Shown here: piece after piece, positions 23,300-33,068 of the stretch
Layout: every line of letters starts with the position of its first letter
Position numbering within the stretch: position 1 is the stretch's first letter
Assembly (NCBI RefSeq): GCF_019303475.1
Contig: NZ_JABLSI010000001.1
Coordinates: forward strand, 222,591-286,590
Source of the DNA: Streptomyces sp. JJ38
GTDB lineage: Bacteria > Actinomycetota > Actinomycetes > Streptomycetales > Streptomycetaceae
Length of the DNA: 64,000 bases
Direction of reading: 5' to 3'
Notes under the pieces: generated by a model
What the model saw: only the letters and a program-made list of their open reading frames with translations
What the model was told of the DNA's origin: nothing
Database searches by the model: none
Program-made: the position numbers and the translations under genes

Positions 23300-24544
23300 A
23301 TGGCGGTCCCGGGCGAACTCAGGCGGCGCAGAGCCACCTTGGAGCACGCGTGGTCGCGGCTCGTGCCCGCACTGGGCGAGGCCGGGTCGCCGTCCGACGT
23401 CCCCACGGCGCTGCGCCGGGAGGTGACCGAGTCCTGGGCCCGCTCGCTCGGCAGCGTTGACCCGCGGCAGACCAGCGCTCCCGTGGCGGAGGACGGCGCC
23501 GTGCACCACCGCTGGGCGCGCTCGCCGCTGCGCGGCCCGGTGCGCGCCCTCGCCGCCGAACTGCGCGGGGTCGCCGACGATGCCGGTTTCGTCAGCGCCG
23601 TCACCGATGAGAGCGGCACCATCCTGTGGACCTGCGGCGGCACGACCATGCGCCGCCGTGCCGAGCGCGTCAACTTCGCGCCCGGCGGTCGCTGGGACGA
23701 GGCGGCCATGGGCACCAACGCGCTCTCCCTGGCTCTGCGTACCGGCCGTCCGAGCAGCGTCTTCTCCGCCGAGCACCTGGTGACCGCCCTGCACGGCTGG
23801 GTCTGCTACTGCGCGCCCATCCACGGGCCCGACGGCCGCGTCCTGGGCGTGCTGGACCTCTCCACCACCTGGGACCGTTCGCATCCGCTGGCCATGTCCA
23901 CCGTTCGCGGTCTGACCTCCCGCATCGAGGCCGGACTGCGTGACGTGGGGCTGCACGAGGCCGACGTTCGCCGGAAACCGGACCCGGTGCGGCTGACCTG
24001 CCTGGGGGCCGGGTACGCCGACCGGGGAGGGAGCCGGCTGGCGCTGCCGCCCCGCCAGGTGGAGATCCTCACCCTGCTCGCGCTGGAACCCGACGGTTTC
24101 TCGCCCCAACGGCTGCGCACGGCACTCTACGGCGACCGTCCGGTGACGGCCTCCACCTTCAAGGCCGAGATGTCCCACCTGCGCCGCACACTCGGCGGTG
24201 CCGTCGCCACCCGGCACTACGCGCTGACGGTTCCGGTGCGCTGCGACGCCGTGGAGGTGCTGCGTGCCCTGGAGCGCGGCGACACCGATACCGCCCTGCG
24301 GCGTTACCGGGGTCCGCTGCTTCCCGGCTCGGAGGCGCCGGGCGTCCTGGAGTGGCGCAGCCACCTCGACGTCGCCGTGCGCGAGGCGGTGCTGGCCAGT
24401 GTCCGTGCCGAGCACGCGCTGCGGCACGGGGAACGGGCCCCGGACGACGTGGCCGTGCACGAGCACGCGCTCGCCCTGCTCGCCCGCGACGACGTCCGCC
24501 GGGGCCTCGTCCTCGGCCGCCTCCACCGCGCCCTGCGGCACTGA
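23300..24544 (+). CDS. GAF-domain transcriptional regulator (AcoR-like sensor part)
   Basis: A 414-aa protein. The GAF region (~75-205) has AVTDESGTILWTCGG, NFAPGGRWDEAAMGTNA, and GWVCYCAPIHGPDGRVLGVLDLS, which is the sensor of AcoR-like activators of acetoin/aldehyde genes. There is no AAA+ or Fis domain; instead the C-terminal part has a winged-HTH-like segment (LPPRQVEILTLLALEPDGFS ... TFKAEMSHLRRTLGG). ATG 23300 has ggggggaa upstream. It precedes an aldehyde dehydrogenase/DUF779 operon, which it probably activates. Confidence 0.8.
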   Translation: MAVPGELRRRRATLEHAWSRLVPALGEAGSPSDVPTALRREVTESWARSLGSVDPRQTSAPVAEDGAVHHRWARSPLRGPVRALAAELRGVADDAGFVSAVTDESGTILWTCGGTTMRRRAERVNFAPGGRWDEAAMGTNALSLALRTGRPSSVFSAEHLVTALHGWVCYCAPIHGPDGRVLGVLDLSTTWDRSHPLAMSTVRGLTSRIEAGLRDVGLHEADVRRKPDPVRLTCLGAGYADRGGSRLALPPRQVEILTLLALEPDGFSPQRLRTALYGDRPVTASTFKAEMSHLRRTLGGAVATRHYALTVPVRCDAVEVLRALERGDTDTALRRYRGPLLPGSEAPGVLEWRSHLDVAVREAVLASVRAEHALRHGERAPDDVAVHEHALALLARDDVRRGLVLGRLHRALRH

Positions 24545-24610
24545 CCCGAACAGGCCCGAGGGCGGAGAGCGCGCCAACCTCCCGCCAACCTCGAACCGGG
24601 AGGGTGGGCC

Positions 24611-24640
24611 CGGGCGGACGGTGACGGTGCCGTCCGCCCG
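24611..24640 (+). terminator. Hairpin between GAF regulator and aldehyde dehydrogenase
   Basis: Perfect 11-bp inverted repeat (cgggcggacgg at 24611-24621, ccgtccgcccg at 24630-24640) with an 8-nt loop. It is 67 nt after the regulator stop and 48 nt before the dehydrogenase start; terminator, or operator for the GAF regulator. Confidence 0.6.
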
Positions 24641-24687
24641 CCGAGGCACCACACCATCCACCACCCCGCTCACCGAGGAGAGCCGCC

Positions 24688-26204
<1,517 letters not shown>

Positions 26205-26205
<1 letters not shown>

Positions 26206-26624
26206 TGCCTGCCGTCCCCGGCCCCGAGAGGATCCGCCGCGTGGAGCTGAGCCACGCCGCGGCCGACCTCCTGCGCCGGCTGGAGTCACTGCACGGCCCG
26301 CTGATGTTCCACCAGTCCGGTGGCTGCTGCGACGGCAGTTCGCCCATGTGCTATCCGCGCGGCGAGTTCCGTGTGGGCGGTGCGGACGTCCTGCTCGGAC
26401 GCGTTCAGGGCGACACGCCCTTCTGGATGAGTGCGGAGCAGTACGAGCGCTGGCGGCACACCCATCTGACCGTGGACATCGTCCCCGGACGGGGGAGCGG
26501 ATTCTCCCTGGAGGCACCCGAAGGGGTCCGGTTCCTGCTCCGTTCCCGGCTGCTGACGGACCAGGAGCTGGCCCGGGCCGAGGCCGAACCCCCGCTCCCC
26601 ACGGGAGCGGACCTCCCCGGCTGA
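26205..26624 (+). CDS. DUF779 family protein
   Basis: A 139-aa protein. FHQSGGCCDGSSPMCYP with conserved cysteines marks DUF779. The ATG at 26205 shares its first base with the dehydrogenase stop. Genes of this family neighbour aldehyde dehydrogenases in many bacteria, with an unproven accessory role. Confidence 0.9.
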
Positions 26625-26631
26625 GCCGCGC

Positions 26632-26671
26632 GGTGGCGGCGGCCCGACGACGTTCGGCGCCCGCCGCCACC
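26632..26671 (+). terminator. Hairpin terminator after DUF779
   Basis: Perfect 11-bp inverted repeat (ggtggcggcgg at 26632-26642, ccgccgccacc at 26661-26671) with an 18-nt loop, 8 nt after the stop. Confidence 0.7.
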
Positions 26672-26865
26672 ACCGGCCAACGCGTCGATCCGTCGACGGC
26701 CACGTCCCCGGTCGGTCCGGCACCGACGTCCGGAGCGGACCTCCGCGGGCCGGGCCACCCGCGGTGCCGCCCGACGGCACGCGGGGCCCGGTTACCCGGG
26801 TGAGCGGCGGGACGAGAGGATCGTCCGTGACCTGCGAGCACCCGACCCCGGAAGGAACCGACGCG

Positions 26866-26913
26866 ATGATGAGCGCAGCCGTGGACAGTGGCCTGACGGA
26901 GGCCGCCCGATGA
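26866..26913 (+). CDS. Short leader ORF coupled to the next gene
   Basis: ATG ATG start with gaaggaa seven or more bases upstream; it encodes MMSAAVDSGLTEAAR (15 aa). Its TGA (26911-26913) overlaps the ATG (26910) of the hydrolase, as ATGA. It could be a translational leader or just the real ribosome site for coupled translation; whether the peptide matters is unknown. Confidence 0.35.
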   Translation: MMSAAVDSGLTEAAR

Positions 26914-28001
26914 CCGTCGCGGGCAGCGGCGGCGCCGGGGACGCCGTCCTCTTCCACCGGTCCGGGCGGGCCGCCCACATCACGCTGAACCGTCCCCGCA
27001 CACTCAACTCCCTCACCCACGCCATGGTGCGCGCCATGGACGACGCTCTGGCCGCCTGGGCCACCGATCCGACGGTGGAGACCGTCGTCATCACCGGCGC
27101 GGGAGAGCGGGGTCTGTGCGCCGGCGGTGACATCCGCGCCATCCACGACGACGCCCGCTACGGGGACGGCAGCGCGGCGGCGGCGTTCTGGCGCGACGAG
27201 TACCGCCTCAACGCCCGCATCGCGCGCTACCCCAAGCCGTACGTGGCGATCATGAACGGCATCGTCATGGGCGGCGGCGTCGGCGTCTCCGCCCACGGGA
27301 GTGTCCGAGTGGTGTCCGACGCGTCCCGGATCGCCATGCCCGAGACGGCGATCGGCTTCGTGTCCGATGTCGGTGGAACGTACCTGCTGGCCCGCGCCCC
27401 CGGTGAACTCGGCACCCATCTCGGGCTGACGGGCGCCGGGATCGGTGCCGCCGACGCCCTGCTGTGCGGACTGGCCGACCACTACGTCCCCGCCGACTCG
27501 CTGGACGCCCTCGTGGCGGACCTCGCCGAACGGTCCGTGGGCGAGTCCCTGTCCCGCCATGCGGGCGAGCCCGGCCCCGGCGAGCTGGCGGCCCAGCGCG
27601 GCTGGATCGACGCCTGCTACGCGGCCGGGTCCGTCGAGGAGATCGTCGACCGGCTGCGGTCGTCCGGGGAACCGGCGGCCAAGCAGGCCGCCGAGACCCT
27701 GCTGACCAGATCGCCCACAGCTCTCAAGGTCACGCTCGCCGCCCTGCGCCGCGCCCGTCGGCTCGGAGCGCTGGAGGCCGTACTCGACCAGGAGTTCCGC
27801 GTCTCGTGCGCGGCCCTGACCACGTCGGACCTCGTGGAAGGCGTCCGCGCGCAGATCATCGACAAGGACCGCAATCCCCGCTGGTCCCCGGCCACCCTCG
27901 CCGAGGTCACCGAGACCGACGTCCAGCGCTTCTTCGCCCCGCCCGGTGCGCGCGAACTCGGGCTGGGCGGTACCGCAGACGACGCGGAACCCGTCCCGTG
28001 A
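26910..28001 (+). CDS. 3-hydroxyisobutyryl-CoA hydrolase-like enoyl-CoA hydratase family protein
   Basis: A 363-aa crotonase-fold protein, longer than a plain enoyl-CoA hydratase. NRPRTLNSLTHAMV (~31-44) and GLCAGGDIRAIHDD (~69-82) are CoA-site motifs; AMPETAIGFVSDVGGTYLLA (~144-163) carries the Glu and Asp of hydroxyisobutyryl-CoA hydrolase. This enzyme works in valine degradation. It is not adjacent to other valine-catabolism genes here. It is convergent with the gene ending at 28024. Confidence 0.85.
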   Translation: MTVAGSGGAGDAVLFHRSGRAAHITLNRPRTLNSLTHAMVRAMDDALAAWATDPTVETVVITGAGERGLCAGGDIRAIHDDARYGDGSAAAAFWRDEYRLNARIARYPKPYVAIMNGIVMGGGVGVSAHGSVRVVSDASRIAMPETAIGFVSDVGGTYLLARAPGELGTHLGLTGAGIGAADALLCGLADHYVPADSLDALVADLAERSVGESLSRHAGEPGPGELAAQRGWIDACYAAGSVEEIVDRLRSSGEPAAKQAAETLLTRSPTALKVTLAALRRARRLGALEAVLDQEFRVSCAALTTSDLVEGVRAQIIDKDRNPRWSPATLAEVTETDVQRFFAPPGARELGLGGTADDAEPVP

Positions 28002-28007
28002 GCGACG

Positions 28008-28035
28008 CCTGACGGCAGCCCTGTTACGCGTCAGG
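28008..28035. terminator. Short hairpin between convergent genes
   Basis: 7-bp inverted repeat (cctgacg at 28008-28014, cgtcagg at 28029-28035), overlapping the end of the minus-strand gene. Weak compared with the others in this window. Confidence 0.35.
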
Positions 28036-31000
28036 TCGGGGTGGGGGAGCGGAGCCGAGGATTTCGTCCTTGACGGAGACGGCATGGTGGAGGAAAGGGC
28101 GGAACTCGGACTCGTTCATCCGCGCCAGGCGCTCGTACGCCCCGCAGGCCTCCTCGATGCGCGCGAGCGCCGCCTCCCGCTCGCCTGCCACGTGGAGCAC
28201 GGCCGCGGCGTGCACGAGGGCGAACGCGAACTGCGCTCCGCAGGCGTCGAAGTCGGTCTCAGCGACGGGACGGTAGAGGGCGATCGCCTCGTCCGCGGCG
28301 GCGACCGCCTCCGCGTACCGGCGCAGCCGGGTCAGGAGGATGCTGCGGAAGCTGAGCGTACCGGCCATACGGAGGAGCGCGGGAGCGCTGCCTTCCGTGA
28401 GCCCGGCTCGCGCGTGACGCAACGCCACGTCCAGAGTGGAAAGCACCTCGGCGTCGGGACGGCCTGCCCCGTTCTGCGTGATGGCGTACCGGACATGTGC
28501 GTTGCAGATCTCGCCCGGGTCGCCCGGGCGCTCGCGGACCATCCGCGCGGCCTCCCCGGCGACGGACAGGGCCTCCTCGTACCAGTGTCCCGAGAGCAGC
28601 GCGCCGGTCAGGTCGCCCAGGCGCCCGTAGAGGTCCGCCCGGTCGGCCTCGGGGACCTGGGGAAGGAGTTCGACGAGCAGCCGGGTGGCCTGCCCCAGGG
28701 TCTCCGCATTCCTCGTCGGGCGCTGCCTGGCCGCCGGTCCCGAGCAGGCGTGCGCCAGGTGGACGAGCGCCTTCGAGAAGTTGGTCAGGTGCTTCGGCGG
28801 GTCGTCCGCGGCCAGCTCCATGTACAGCTTGACCGCGCGCTGCAGGAGCCTTCTGGCCCGGACGACACTCGAGCGGCGCACCAGCTCGGCCGTTCCCTCG
28901 GTGAAGAGGACGTCGGCGAGGTCCCGTCGGTAGGCCAGCGGGTACCGCTGTTCCAGCTCCCAGTAGATGCCGGACGCGCGACCCAGCGCGTCGAGGTCTC
29001 CTGTCGGGCTTCCCGCTTCGGCCTTGCGGAAGTGGAGGTTCACGAGCGCTTGGGCGAGGGTGGCGTGATGGACCTCCGGGGCCTCCTCGGCGAGGCGCGA
29101 GAGGATTCCCACGGACTCCTCGGTGGCTTCCAGCCCTTCCTGGAACCGTCCGACCCTGGCCAGCGATATGCCCAGGTTGTACAGCGACATCGCGTACTCG
29201 CGTCCGTGGAGGGCCTCGTTGGCGGCGGCGTACCGGCGACGTATTTCCACGGCTTTCTCGATGTTCTGGAGGGATTCCTCGTGCAGCCCCAGCGCGGTCT
29301 GGTCGGCGCTCATGTTGTTGTACGCGTAGGCCAGGGTGTTGCTCACGGGGAAGTTCTCCGCGGTGGACATCCCGTGGCACAGTTCGACCGACTCCCGGTT
29401 GGCCTCGACGGCTTCCTCGTAGCGGCCGAGGGCACCGAGGTGAAGCCCCCGGCCCTGGGAGAAGTTGGCCAGGGTGAAGCGGAATTCGTCCGACGCGGCA
29501 CTCCCCGCGTCCGCCCGGAGGATGCGGATGGCCTCCTCCACGCTGTCCAGGGCCTCCTGGTGGCGTCCGAACTCCCTGAGGACCAGGGCGAGCGTCTCCA
29601 GGGCGTAGGGCAGGCGCGATCGGCTGATCGGGGCCTCGACCTCCCGCAGGAGCGAGACGCCGTGCTCCGCGAACCGCAGCGCCTCCGGGTGGCGGCCCAG
29701 TGAATGGGAGATGTGTGCTGCAGCGCGCGCTGCCTCGGCGAGCGAGGTCCTCGCGTAGAGGTGTCGGTCGTTCGAGGCGAGTGCGGAGAAGATCTTCGCC
29801 GAGCCGGGGACGGCCCCGTCCACCAGGTACTGCTTGATACCGCCCTCGCGGCGGTGGGGGAGGGGCTGGGCGTTCTCTTCGAGCAGGGCGACAAGGTCCG
29901 GGGGCGGGTTGGGCTCGCCGTCGCCGAACGCCGCGCTCAGCCGCCGCATCGCTTCCGCCGCCTCCGTGGCCTCGGCGAAGCGACCGGCGGTCATCAGCCG
30001 TATGGCGAGCGTGTTGTACAAGGATATCTGCTCGATCGGGTCCGATGTCGCCGGCAGCAGACGCCGGGTCAGCTGGACGGTGACGGCCGCGATGCCCAGG
30101 TCGTGGTCGGGGTCCTGGGTGAGCGGGAAGCGGGACGCGATGTCCCGCAGCAGCTCCGTCTCGATGTCCTCCATCCCGGCCAGCAGGGTCAGCACCCCGT
30201 TCCCGCCGACCAGGGCGCGCCGGGGATCGTCCCGGAGCAGGGGGAAGAGCGTCTCCCTGCGTACGTGCGGCCAGCGCTCGGCCGTGTTCGTCAGGAAGGC
30301 GAGGCCGCGCGACGCGACGGCCTCGCCGTTCTCGTCCGACGTCGGCGCCCGGGTGAGCAGGCGTGTCGTCGTCTCCGAAGCCCACGATTGCGCGGGGTAG
30401 TCGGCATCGTGTCCGGGCTGGGTGAGGGCCAGGAAGTCCTCAGCGAGACGGTCGGGGTACAGCGGCTCCAGCGTGATTCCGGGCACCGGCGACGGGTAGC
30501 ACACGGCGTGGTCCCGGACGGTGCGCTCCGGGTCCGCCAGACCCGCCGTCGCGAGTAGCTCCTGGCCCTTCTCGCCCGCCTGCTGCCCCACCAGGACCGC
30601 GGTGAAGACCGCTCGGTTCATTTCCGCGGGCGGGGTGCGGTATCCGTGGTCGTCCTCGGCGTCGCCGTCGGCGTAGAGCCGTGCCCAGTGCAACTGTTCG
30701 CGGTCCAACAGGTACATGGTCAGGGCGTCCGGGCCGACCGGCGGGCGCACTCCGTGTACGGCCGCGTCGACGGCGACCAGCGCGGCGACGTGGACGGCCA
30801 GGATGAGCCCGAACGCCTCGTCGTGGAGCGGCGCCGGGGGCGCGATCGACGACGCGTCGGGCATCTCGTAGACGGCGGCGAAGGAGTCACGGGCGGCCTC
30901 GAACATCTCCGCCCGCCCGTCGGACCGCCCGGAGGCACCCGCGTCCAACGGCGCCAACGCGGTGCTGGCCGTGGACGCCTCGTAGGCGTTCTCCAGCACC

Positions 31001-31593
31001 CCCCGGACTCCGGGCCAGGTGTCGGCGCTCCGCGCCAACATGAGGACGCGGGTCCGCCCCCGGTGCAGCAGGCGGTTCTTGAAGAGCCAGGTGAGGTGCG
31101 TCAGCCGCCAGCGGTCCGCGTAGTCCACGATCAGCAGCAGGCCGGCCGCCCCGTCGAGGGACATGTCCTCGCTGCCCGGCTCCGGGCGGTCGGCTTCGGG
31201 GCCGTGGAAGGCGGTCACGACCTTCCACCCGGCGGCCGCCGACTCGGCCGCGAACTGTGCCGCCAGCCGGCTCTTCCCCTGCCCGCCGGGCCCGTGCAAC
31301 CAGCGCACCGCTCTGTGCGAGTCGCTCTCCCGCCATTCCCGCAGCTCGCTCAGCTCCGCCACGCGGCCGGTGAAGGGGACCACGGCACGCCGAGCGTTGA
31401 GCAGCCGGCTCGGCAGTTCGCGCAGCCAGCGCGGGTCCGCGTCGGGCTCCGTACGCCAGTTCGCCAGCAGGTACAGCGGAAGGCCGTTGCCGTAGACATG
31501 GAGGTCGGCGTTGATCACCCCGTAGCCGAAGCCGCTCTCCACCCGTATCTCCTGCGACGCGGGCCGCGGCGCGTCCCGGCCGGGGTCAGTCAT
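28024..31593 (-). CDS. NLR-like P-loop/TPR protein with N-terminal amyloid-signalling-like motif
   Basis: A 1189-aa protein. Residues 20-36 carry GFGYGVINADLHVYGNG, common at the start of Streptomyces NLR/TPR proteins and similar to the C-terminal motif of the upstream small protein (AFGVQRGNLIY). Walker A GPGGQGKS is at 101-108 and Walker B LLLIVDY near 152-158; both look intact. The long C-terminal part (~500-1180) is a TPR-type helical array: repeated units such as AAHISHSLGRHPEALRFAEHG and SLYNLGISLARVGRFQEGLE. The start overlaps the previous stop by 8 nt (ATGACTGA). Likely role: sensor/switch of a conflict system, with TPRs binding a trigger and the N-terminal motif seeding the partner. 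Confidence 0.75.
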   Translation of the reverse strand: MTDPGRDAPRPASQEIRVESGFGYGVINADLHVYGNGLPLYLLANWRTEPDADPRWLRELPSRLLNARRAVVPFTGRVAELSELREWRESDSHRAVRWLHGPGGQGKSRLAAQFAAESAAAGWKVVTAFHGPEADRPEPGSEDMSLDGAAGLLLIVDYADRWRLTHLTWLFKNRLLHRGRTRVLMLARSADTWPGVRGVLENAYEASTASTALAPLDAGASGRSDGRAEMFEAARDSFAAVYEMPDASSIAPPAPLHDEAFGLILAVHVAALVAVDAAVHGVRPPVGPDALTMYLLDREQLHWARLYADGDAEDDHGYRTPPAEMNRAVFTAVLVGQQAGEKGQELLATAGLADPERTVRDHAVCYPSPVPGITLEPLYPDRLAEDFLALTQPGHDADYPAQSWASETTTRLLTRAPTSDENGEAVASRGLAFLTNTAERWPHVRRETLFPLLRDDPRRALVGGNGVLTLLAGMEDIETELLRDIASRFPLTQDPDHDLGIAAVTVQLTRRLLPATSDPIEQISLYNTLAIRLMTAGRFAEATEAAEAMRRLSAAFGDGEPNPPPDLVALLEENAQPLPHRREGGIKQYLVDGAVPGSAKIFSALASNDRHLYARTSLAEAARAAAHISHSLGRHPEALRFAEHGVSLLREVEAPISRSRLPYALETLALVLREFGRHQEALDSVEEAIRILRADAGSAASDEFRFTLANFSQGRGLHLGALGRYEEAVEANRESVELCHGMSTAENFPVSNTLAYAYNNMSADQTALGLHEESLQNIEKAVEIRRRYAAANEALHGREYAMSLYNLGISLARVGRFQEGLEATEESVGILSRLAEEAPEVHHATLAQALVNLHFRKAEAGSPTGDLDALGRASGIYWELEQRYPLAYRRDLADVLFTEGTAELVRRSSVVRARRLLQRAVKLYMELAADDPPKHLTNFSKALVHLAHACSGPAARQRPTRNAETLGQATRLLVELLPQVPEADRADLYGRLGDLTGALLSGHWYEEALSVAGEAARMVRERPGDPGEICNAHVRYAITQNGAGRPDAEVLSTLDVALRHARAGLTEGSAPALLRMAGTLSFRSILLTRLRRYAEAVAAADEAIALYRPVAETDFDACGAQFAFALVHAAAVLHVAGEREAALARIEEACGAYERLARMNESEFRPFLHHAVSVKDEILGSAPPPRPDA

Positions 31594-32050
31594 CGGACTC
31601 CTGCCGACTCTCCGCCGAGGGCCCCGCCTCGTGGTAGATCAGGTTGCCTCGCTGGACGCCGAAGGCCCGTCCGTGGTCGCGGGCGATGTTCGTCTGCCGG
31701 TACACGGCCGCCCGTTCGTCCTCCTCCAGCGCCGGGGCCAGTACGTCGTCCAGCGCCGTCCTCAGCTCCTCGGCCAGCTCGGGCCGACGCCGCAGCACCT
31801 CCGACAACCGCTGCTGCCACTCGGCGGCCAGCGCGTCCTGCGTCGGCGTGTCTCCCTGCTCCCGTGCCGCCAGGACGTCCCGGCGCAGCTCGTCGAGGTC
31901 CTCCTCGACCATCGGGACGCGTTCGGGCCTGAAACGACGCCAGAGCCCGACGACCGCATCCCGCGCCTGCGACCAGGCGTCGGTCGCCATCGCCCCCACC
32001 AGTGCCGACCCGGCCGCCGCTGCCAACGTGATCGGATCCAATGCCCTCAT
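31586..32050 (-). CDS. Small helical protein with C-terminal amyloid-signalling-like motif, candidate effector
   Basis: A 154-aa protein. The N-terminus is hydrophobic/amphipathic (PITLAAAAGSALVGAMATDA, 6-25), then helices to ~115, then the motif GRAFGVQRGNLIY at 127-139. This shape resembles HeLo-like (Bell-type) membrane-active effectors that are triggered by amyloid templating; that is a comparison of shape, not a search result. ATG 32050 was chosen; upstream in-frame starts are possible. It overlaps the NLR-like gene start by 8 nt and is probably co-translated. Confidence 0.6.
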   Translation of the reverse strand: MRALDPITLAAAAGSALVGAMATDAWSQARDAVVGLWRRFRPERVPMVEEDLDELRRDVLAAREQGDTPTQDALAAEWQQRLSEVLRRRPELAEELRTALDDVLAPALEEDERAAVYRQTNIARDHGRAFGVQRGNLIYHEAGPSAESRQESDD

Positions 32051-32357
32051 CCCCCTCAGTTCGGCCGCTTCGGTGTGCCGTCCACGCCAGGTCGCCGACA
32101 ACGTGCCTTCGGCGGGCGGCAGCCGGAACCGTGGCCCTCCCGGGCGGGGCGCGGCTCTCGTCCATTTCGGGATTTCCCCCAGCCCCGGACCGCAAACAGC
32201 CCGACGTGGTGCAGTTCACCCCGAGTTCACCGGTGGACGGAGCATGTCCCGGCCGCATGGTCCGCGAGGGTGACGGGAACCCCCGCACCGGTGCCGGCCG
32301 GAGCCGGATAGCGGGTGGCTGGCGTTTGGGTGGTGGCCTGCGGGATGGTGGGGCCTG
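32051..32357. other. Divergent promoter region
   Basis: 307 nt between the amyloid-motif gene (minus) and the PAP2 gene (plus). No gene or strong hairpin is supported. It presumably carries both promoters. Confidence 0.5.
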
Positions 32358-33056
32358 ATGACCGAGGATGACGTGAGCCGCCCGGTGATGCCGCCTGCGG
32401 TGCGCGGGGTGTGGGGGATGATCGCGGCCGTCGCCGCGCTGGTGACCGGCGTGCTCGGGGTGCTGTACGCGGGCTCCGGCGAACCCGGCGGGGTGGACGG
32501 GCGGATCGGGCGGGCGGCGTACGGAGTGGAGGCGCCCTGGCGGCACGTCGCGCTGGCCACGGACTTCCTGGGGGAGCCCGTGGGCGCGGGGTTGCTCGTC
32601 GTGGCCGCCGTGGCGGGCTGTCTGCTGCTGCGGTCCGCACGCGCGGCGGTGCTCGCGGTCCTCGGCCCCGGGCTGGCCGTGGGGGCGACGAAACTGCTCA
32701 AACCCGTGGTGGGACGCACCATCCACGACGGGCACCTGGCCTACCCGAGCGGGCACACCGCCTTCCTGACCGCGCTGGCCCTGGTGGTGGCGCTGCTCGT
32801 GGCGGGGCGGCGGCGACGTGGCCCGGCTGCCGGGACGGCGCTCGTCCTCGGCGCGGCGCTGGCCGCCGGGGCCGCCATGGGCTGGGCGCAGGTGGCGCTG
32901 GGCGCGCACTACCCGAGCGACGCCCTCGGCGGCTGGTGCGTCGCGCTGGCGGTGGCCCCGGCGGGCGCGTGGCTGGTCGACCGGGCAGCTGACCAGCGGG
33001 CCGCCGGGCGCGGGGCGGGGCGTGCCTCCGACGCCACGCGCCCGGCGGCACATTGA
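32358..33056 (+). CDS. PAP2-type membrane phosphatase
   Basis: A 232-aa membrane protein with about six hydrophobic segments. The PAP2 signature is present: KLLKPVVGRTIHDG (~114-127), YPSGHTAF (~131-138), and GAHYPSDALGG (~186-196), whose His is the catalytic one. It dephosphorylates lipid phosphates such as phosphatidate or undecaprenyl diphosphate. It is convergent with the last EPS gene, with a 12-nt gap; a link to polyprenyl recycling for polysaccharide export is plausible only by position. Confidence 0.9.
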   Translation: MTEDDVSRPVMPPAVRGVWGMIAAVAALVTGVLGVLYAGSGEPGGVDGRIGRAAYGVEAPWRHVALATDFLGEPVGAGLLVVAAVAGCLLLRSARAAVLAVLGPGLAVGATKLLKPVVGRTIHDGHLAYPSGHTAFLTALALVVALLVAGRRRRGPAAGTALVLGAALAAGAAMGWAQVALGAHYPSDALGGWCVALAVAPAGAWLVDRAADQRAAGRGAGRASDATRPAAH

Positions 33057-33068
33057 CGGGATGTCACC

